From Bacteroidales bacterium (lineage in GTDB: Bacteria > Bacteroidota > Bacteroidia > Bacteroidales > UBA1556): a DNA stretch of 10,839 nt. The stretch spans positions 1-10,839 of the forward strand of contig JAOZSY010000079.1 in NCBI GenBank assembly GCA_029939445.1. The letters run 5' to 3'. Positions 7,049 to 10,839 of this stretch are shown here, in pieces. The notes under the pieces were generated by a model. The model did no database searches and was not told where the DNA came from. It was given only the letters and a program-made list of their open reading frames with translations. The translations under genes were made by a program, and so were the position numbers. Position 1 is the first letter of the stretch, and the number at the start of each line of letters is the position of its first letter.

Positions 7049-7816
7049 ATGCAATTTATAGATACACATACACATATATATTCCGAAGAGTTTGATTCTG
7101 ATAGAGAGGAAATAGTGAATAAAGCTTTTGATAACAGTGTGTATCGAATGCTACTTCCTAATATTGATGAGAAAAGCATTGAACCTATGCATAATCTTTG
7201 CAATGCGTTTCCAAATAGTATATTTCCTATGATGGGGCTGCATCCTACTTCTGTTGGAGAGGATTATCAGGAAGTATTGGCAAGAATAAAACCACTTTTA
7301 GATAAAAGAAAATATATTGCCATTGGCGAAATTGGGATTGACTTATACTGGGATAAAACTTTTGCTGATCAACAAAAAGAAGCTTTATTGCAACAATTTC
7401 AATGGGCTGTGGATTATAAACTTCCTGTGGTAATTCATTCTAGAGATTCTTTAAAAGAGATTATTGCCTGTATTGATGAGTTTAATAATCCAAAATTGCA
7501 TGGTGTTTTTCATTGTTTTACAGGAACAGAAGATGATGCAATGTCTATTATTTCTAGAGGCTTTTTATTGGGATTAGGAGGGGTTCTTACTTTCAAAAAC
7601 TCAGGTTTGAGGGAGCAAATTAAGAATATTGATATGCAATATTTTATATTGGAAACAGACTCCCCCTACCTTACACCAACACCGCATCGAGGTAAGCGAA
7701 ACGAAAGCTCATATATAACACTGATAGCACAAGTGCTTGCTCATACTAAAGGGATTAGTATTGAGGAGGTTGCAAATATTACAACGAATAACGCAAATCA
7801 ACTTTTTAATCTATAA
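7049..7816 (+). CDS. tatD: TatD family metal-dependent hydrolase / DNase
   Basis: TatD proteins are cytoplasmic TIM-barrel, two-metal hydrolases; the E. coli member is a 3'-5' exonuclease on single-stranded DNA and is linked to repair of oxidative damage. Despite the name they are not part of the Tat export machine. The 255-residue product has all the ligands: H7 and H9 in FIDTHTH, E94 in GEIGID, H130 in VVIHSRD, H155 in FHCFTG and D204 in LETDSPYL. PHRGKRNE at 212-219 is the usual late family motif. Length is normal. A TTG at 7022 would add nine residues, but it lies inside the promoter match, and MQFIDTHTH is the standard family start. The stop is 5 bases before the asparaginase ATG, so the two are almost surely co-transcribed. 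The natural substrate may differ from that of E. coli TatD. Confidence 0.95.
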   Translation: MQFIDTHTHIYSEEFDSDREEIVNKAFDNSVYRMLLPNIDEKSIEPMHNLCNAFPNSIFPMMGLHPTSVGEDYQEVLARIKPLLDKRKYIAIGEIGIDLYWDKTFADQQKEALLQQFQWAVDYKLPVVIHSRDSLKEIIACIDEFNNPKLHGVFHCFTGTEDDAMSIISRGFLLGLGGVLTFKNSGLREQIKNIDMQYFILETDSPYLTPTPHRGKRNESSYITLIAQVLAHTKGISIEEVANITTNNANQLFNL

Positions 7817-7821
7817 AAAAA

Positions 7822-8847
7822 ATGAAAGACACTTCTATTCTTTTAATTTATACTGGCGGAACAATTGGGATGGTTAAAGATGAGGAAACAGGTTCCTTAA
7901 AGCCTTTTAATTTAGATAAAATAATAAATTATATTCCTGAATTATCACATTTGAATTATAATCTTGAGAAAGTGTCTTTTGATCCTCTTGTAGACTCATC
8001 GGATATGTCGCCAAAACAATGGATTGAGTTGGCAGAGATTATTGAAAAAAACTATGATGATTATGATGGATTTGTAATACTTCATGGAACCGATACCATG
8101 TCGTATACAGCATCAGCACTAAGCTTTATTCTCGAGAATCTTAATAAACCCGTTATTCTTACCGGTTCGCAATTACCTCTAGGTGTTGTACGTACTGATG
8201 GTCGTGATAATTTTATTACGGCTTTGGAGATAGCTTCGGCAAAGGAGAATGGTGTTCCAATAGTGCCAGAGGTGTGCTTATATTTTGAGAATAGATTATA
8301 CCGAGGAAATAGAACCTATAAGTATAATGCAGAAAATTTTAATGCTTTTAGGTCAGTAAATTATCCTCTTTTGGCAGAATCAGGAATTTATATAAGGTAT
8401 AAAAGAAAAAACATTCATAAACCTGATAATAAGAAACTAATAGTTCATAAGAAGCTTAGTTCGCAGATTGGAATTATGAAAATATTTCCAGGAATGCAAC
8501 CTTCTTTTGTGGAGGCAATGCTTAATGCTAAGGGTATAAAAGCTCTTGTATTGGAGACTTTTGGCTCAGGAAATACTTTTACCAATAAATGGTTTATTGA
8601 ATTATTGGAGAAAGCTATTAATAATGGCTTGATGATTTTTAATGTTACACAATGTATAGGGGGCTCTGTAGAAATGGGGAAATATGAAACCTCCCGAAAG
8701 CTTAAAAAAATTGGCTTGGTTGGTGCTGTTGATATGACAACCTCTGCTGCCGTTACCAAGCTTATGGTAATTATGGGAGAAGAATCTGATAGTGATACTA
8801 TTAAAGCTAAATTTACTGAGTCTTGGGCAGGTGAAATTACGGAATAG
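7822..8847 (+). CDS. ansA: Type I (cytoplasmic) L-asparaginase
   Basis: The enzyme hydrolyses L-asparagine to aspartate and ammonia. The 341-residue protein has the two conserved threonine motifs: TGGTIG at 11-16, with T14 as the expected nucleophile, and HGTDTM at 88-93, with the T90-D91 pair. DSSDM at 58-62 is the substrate-binding loop. TGSQLP at 114-119 and LYRGNRTYK at 159-167 are typical of the AnsA-like branch. The C-terminal domain begins at about 212. No signal peptide is present, which with the AnsA-like motifs suggests the low-affinity cytoplasmic type rather than the periplasmic AnsB type. A glutaminase side activity or a role in amidotransfer cannot be excluded. It follows tatD by 5 bases and precedes the lipoprotein gene by 48 bases. 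Confidence 0.95.
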   Translation: MKDTSILLIYTGGTIGMVKDEETGSLKPFNLDKIINYIPELSHLNYNLEKVSFDPLVDSSDMSPKQWIELAEIIEKNYDDYDGFVILHGTDTMSYTASALSFILENLNKPVILTGSQLPLGVVRTDGRDNFITALEIASAKENGVPIVPEVCLYFENRLYRGNRTYKYNAENFNAFRSVNYPLLAESGIYIRYKRKNIHKPDNKKLIVHKKLSSQIGIMKIFPGMQPSFVEAMLNAKGIKALVLETFGSGNTFTNKWFIELLEKAINNGLMIFNVTQCIGGSVEMGKYETSRKLKKIGLVGAVDMTTSAAVTKLMVIMGEESDSDTIKAKFTESWAGEITE

Positions 8848-8895
8848 TTATTGTTATAAACAGGGCCAACAATTGACCAATTCAAAAAGAAGATT

Positions 8896-9912
8896 ATGAA
8901 AAATATATTTTTATCATTTATACTTACTATAGCATTATTTAGCTGTACTGATAGTAATAAAAGCAAATCGGCAAGTAGTATTATTTATACTTCTGGTGGG
9001 CGAACTTCTGAAGTGCTTATTGTAATTAGTAAAAGTTTATGGGATTCTCCCCTTGGAGACAGCATACGCAAGAGTTTTGAACAAGTGCCTGGGTGGCTGC
9101 CACGAAACGAACCTGAGTATATTGTTACTCGCATTCCAAAGAAAGCTTTTGGGAGTACTTATCAAAAACAACGCAATATATTTTTAATCAAAAAAGCAGA
9201 GGTTAATAAAGCTAAAGTTCAGTTTAGAAAGAATATGTATGCGAAGCCTCAGACCGTTGTAACTATAAAGGGTAATAGTGATAAGCAACTTATGCATGCT
9301 TTTTTGGCCTATAAGGATAAAATAAGAAAGAGTTTTCATAAAAATGAAGTAACACGAATTGCTAAAGCTTATAGTGGACTAGAAGTAAGAACAATTTCTA
9401 AACAGCTTGATAAGAAGTTTGGATTTCATATGGTTTTCCCTAAAGGCTTCTATGTGGCAAATGATAAAGCTGACTTTATTTGGCTTCGTCGTCCTACAAG
9501 AGATGTTGAAGAAGGGGTGTTTATTTACACCCGTCCTTATACCGATATTTCTAGTTTCTCAATGCAGAGCATGATTGCTTATAGAAATGAAATAACTAAG
9601 AAATACGTTCCAGGGCCTGTTGATAATTCATATATGAAAGTGTCTGATGTATTTCCTCCAATGAGTTTTATTACCGAATTTAAAGGGGCTTACGCTTCTC
9701 AACTTAGAACGTTATGGGACGTGCATGGCTACGCAATGGGTGGTCCTTTTGTTAGTTATACATTTCTCGACACTGCTGCAAGCCGTTTGATAACAATAGA
9801 TGGCTATATTAAAGCGCCTAAAAAAGAAAAGCGTGATTTACTCTTGCATATTGAAGCAATTTTTCATAGCTTTGCATACACAACAGTCACAGATAGTATA
9901 AATTACAAATAA
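8896..9912 (+). CDS. DUF4837-like lipoprotein of unknown function
   Basis: The function is unknown. The 338-residue product begins with a lipoprotein signal: a short basic start (MK), a hydrophobic run at 4-15 and the lipobox LFSC with C17 as the lipidated residue. The mature protein should be anchored on the periplasmic side of the inner or outer membrane. The segment at 34-62, with EVLIVISKSLWDSPLGDSIR, then PGWLPRNEPEY at 65-75, fits what I recall of the Bacteroidota DUF4837 family. The same protein contains aromatic-rich stretches such as FIWLRRPTRDVEEGVFIYTRPY and a late RLITIDGYIKAP segment. There are no catalytic motifs I can name and no membrane spans beyond the signal. It ends 3 bases before the prenyltransferase start, so translation of the two is probably coupled, which hints at a membrane-related role. 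Confidence 0.85.
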   Translation: MKNIFLSFILTIALFSCTDSNKSKSASSIIYTSGGRTSEVLIVISKSLWDSPLGDSIRKSFEQVPGWLPRNEPEYIVTRIPKKAFGSTYQKQRNIFLIKKAEVNKAKVQFRKNMYAKPQTVVTIKGNSDKQLMHAFLAYKDKIRKSFHKNEVTRIAKAYSGLEVRTISKQLDKKFGFHMVFPKGFYVANDKADFIWLRRPTRDVEEGVFIYTRPYTDISSFSMQSMIAYRNEITKKYVPGPVDNSYMKVSDVFPPMSFITEFKGAYASQLRTLWDVHGYAMGGPFVSYTFLDTAASRLITIDGYIKAPKKEKRDLLLHIEAIFHSFAYTTVTDSINYK

Positions 9913-9915
9913 CAG

Positions 9916-10836
9916 ATGGTTTTTTTACGCCTAATTAGGTTTAATAATCTTATTATTATTCTGCTTACAGAAATTATTGCTAAGTACGGTTTAATTGATT
10001 ACTTTTTGAAAACCAATGATTTAGCATATAGGATGAATACGTCTGTATTTATCTTAATAGTTGCTTCAAGTATCTTAATAGCAGCAGCAGCAAATATTCA
10101 TAACGATATTCACGATGTAGATATTGATAAGATTAATAAATCAAGAAAACCAATTCCTAATGGTGATATTTCCATTAAATCAGCTCGATATTTTTTGTTT
10201 GCTTTTAATATTATAGGAGTTGTTCTTACTTTTGTGGCAGCACATCTTATTAATGATCCTTATGTAGCAATTTTTCAACTAACTATTTTGGCTATTCTAT
10301 TTGCTTATTCAAATTCATTGAAATGCATGAAAATTGTTGGAAACATCCTTGTTTCTCTTTCAATAGCTATGGTTCCTGTTGTAATCTGGGTGTATGTAGT
10401 TTATGATAAGGATGCCCACGGATTAATATTTAATGATAATCTAAGATGGATGCACTTAAGTGTGTTTTTCTTTTCTTTATTTGCATTTATTAGTACTCTT
10501 ATTCGCGAAATAGTTAAGGATAGAGAGGATATGAAGGCTGATGTTAGTTGCAATTGTTATACATGGGCATCAAGTGTTTCTTTAAAAACTTTTAAAATAG
10601 CGGTTGTTACTTTAGCTCTTATTATGGTTGTAATAATAGGTATTTATCAAAACTATGTGCCTCTAAGCAGCATTTACCGAACGGCCTTTTTATTCCCGCA
10701 ATTATTAATTATTTTTGGACTTATTCCTATGGTAATAAAGGCACAAGAAAGGGTGGAATTCAAGAGAGTTAGTAATTTCCTTAAGATTGTTATTCTGTCG
10801 GGTCTTATTATCCCAATTATATTATTGTTAGAGTAA
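9916..10836 (+). CDS. UbiA-family prenyltransferase (geranylgeranylglycerol-phosphate geranylgeranyltransferase-like)
   Basis: This integral membrane enzyme should transfer an isoprenoid chain from a prenyl diphosphate to an acceptor. The 306-residue protein has about eight to nine hydrophobic spans and both aspartate-rich Mg2+ sites. The first is N63-D64-x-x-D67-x-x-x-D71, within NIHNDIHDVDIDKINKSRKP at 60-79. The second is D202-x-x-D205-x-x-x-D209 in REIVKDREDMKAD. The N-x-x-N-D-x-x-D-x-x-x-D-x-x-N-x-x-x-R-P pattern resembles the branch named for archaeal digeranylgeranylglyceryl phosphate synthase, rather than 4-hydroxybenzoate or heme O transferases. The acceptor is not proven; a quinone or pigment precursor is the alternative. 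It is the last gene visible in the operon, 3 bases after the lipoprotein gene, and the window ends three bases after its stop. The ATG is the first in frame and begins at the usual basic N-terminus. Confidence 0.85.
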   Translation: MVFLRLIRFNNLIIILLTEIIAKYGLIDYFLKTNDLAYRMNTSVFILIVASSILIAAAANIHNDIHDVDIDKINKSRKPIPNGDISIKSARYFLFAFNIIGVVLTFVAAHLINDPYVAIFQLTILAILFAYSNSLKCMKIVGNILVSLSIAMVPVVIWVYVVYDKDAHGLIFNDNLRWMHLSVFFFSLFAFISTLIREIVKDREDMKADVSCNCYTWASSVSLKTFKIAVVTLALIMVVIIGIYQNYVPLSSIYRTAFLFPQLLIIFGLIPMVIKAQERVEFKRVSNFLKIVILSGLIIPIILLLE

Positions 10837-10839
10837 TTA

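Noticed and set aside
8445..8966. Open minus-strand frame of 173 codons opposite the asparaginase and lipoprotein genes
   Set aside because: It overlaps two well-supported genes, and its product resembles no family; it is the reverse reading of their codons.
1..10839. Mobile elements, CRISPR array, tRNA or rRNA genes, toxin-antitoxin or defence genes
   Set aside because: No transposase or integrase motifs, no regularly spaced repeats and no RNA gene signatures were seen on either strand.

Overview
The window is chromosomal DNA from an AT-rich member of the Bacteroidota, most likely a Bacteroidales- or Marinilabiliales-like lineage; no closer assignment can be made by eye. Four things point this way. 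Promoter-like sites fit the TTTG / TAnnTTTG pattern of this phylum. Starts lie behind A-rich leaders without Shine-Dalgarno sequences. SecA is about 1,100 residues long, with lineage-type insertions and a C-terminal SEC-C zinc motif. A lipoprotein resembles DUF4837, and it sits beside a UbiA-type prenyltransferase of the archaeal-lipid type.

Left part (1-2133, minus strand): lpxD (lipid A synthesis) lies downstream of a short-chain-type L-threonine 3-dehydrogenase gene. The 363-base divergent gap at 2134-2496 holds a promoter for each side and a 15-base palindrome about midway between them. To its right, on the plus strand, are a stand-alone ECF-type sigma factor (2497-3081) and a 68-codon gene of unknown function (3174-3380). 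No anti-sigma gene is visible. A strong two-way intrinsic terminator (3434-3476) separates this pair from the convergent secA.

Right part: secA (3499-6816, minus) and a four-gene plus-strand run (7049-10836) diverge from a 232-base gap. The run is tatD, a cytoplasmic-type L-asparaginase, a DUF4837-like lipoprotein and a UbiA-family prenyltransferase, with gaps of 5, 48 and 3 bases. It is probably one operon from a promoter that overlaps the tatD start so closely that the mRNA may be leaderless.

Most of the window is core metabolism, envelope synthesis and protein export. I see no mobile element, CRISPR array, tRNA, rRNA or defence system. The least explained parts are the sigma factor with its small neighbour and nearby inverted repeats, and the tightly coupled pair of unknown lipoprotein and archaeal-type prenyltransferase.
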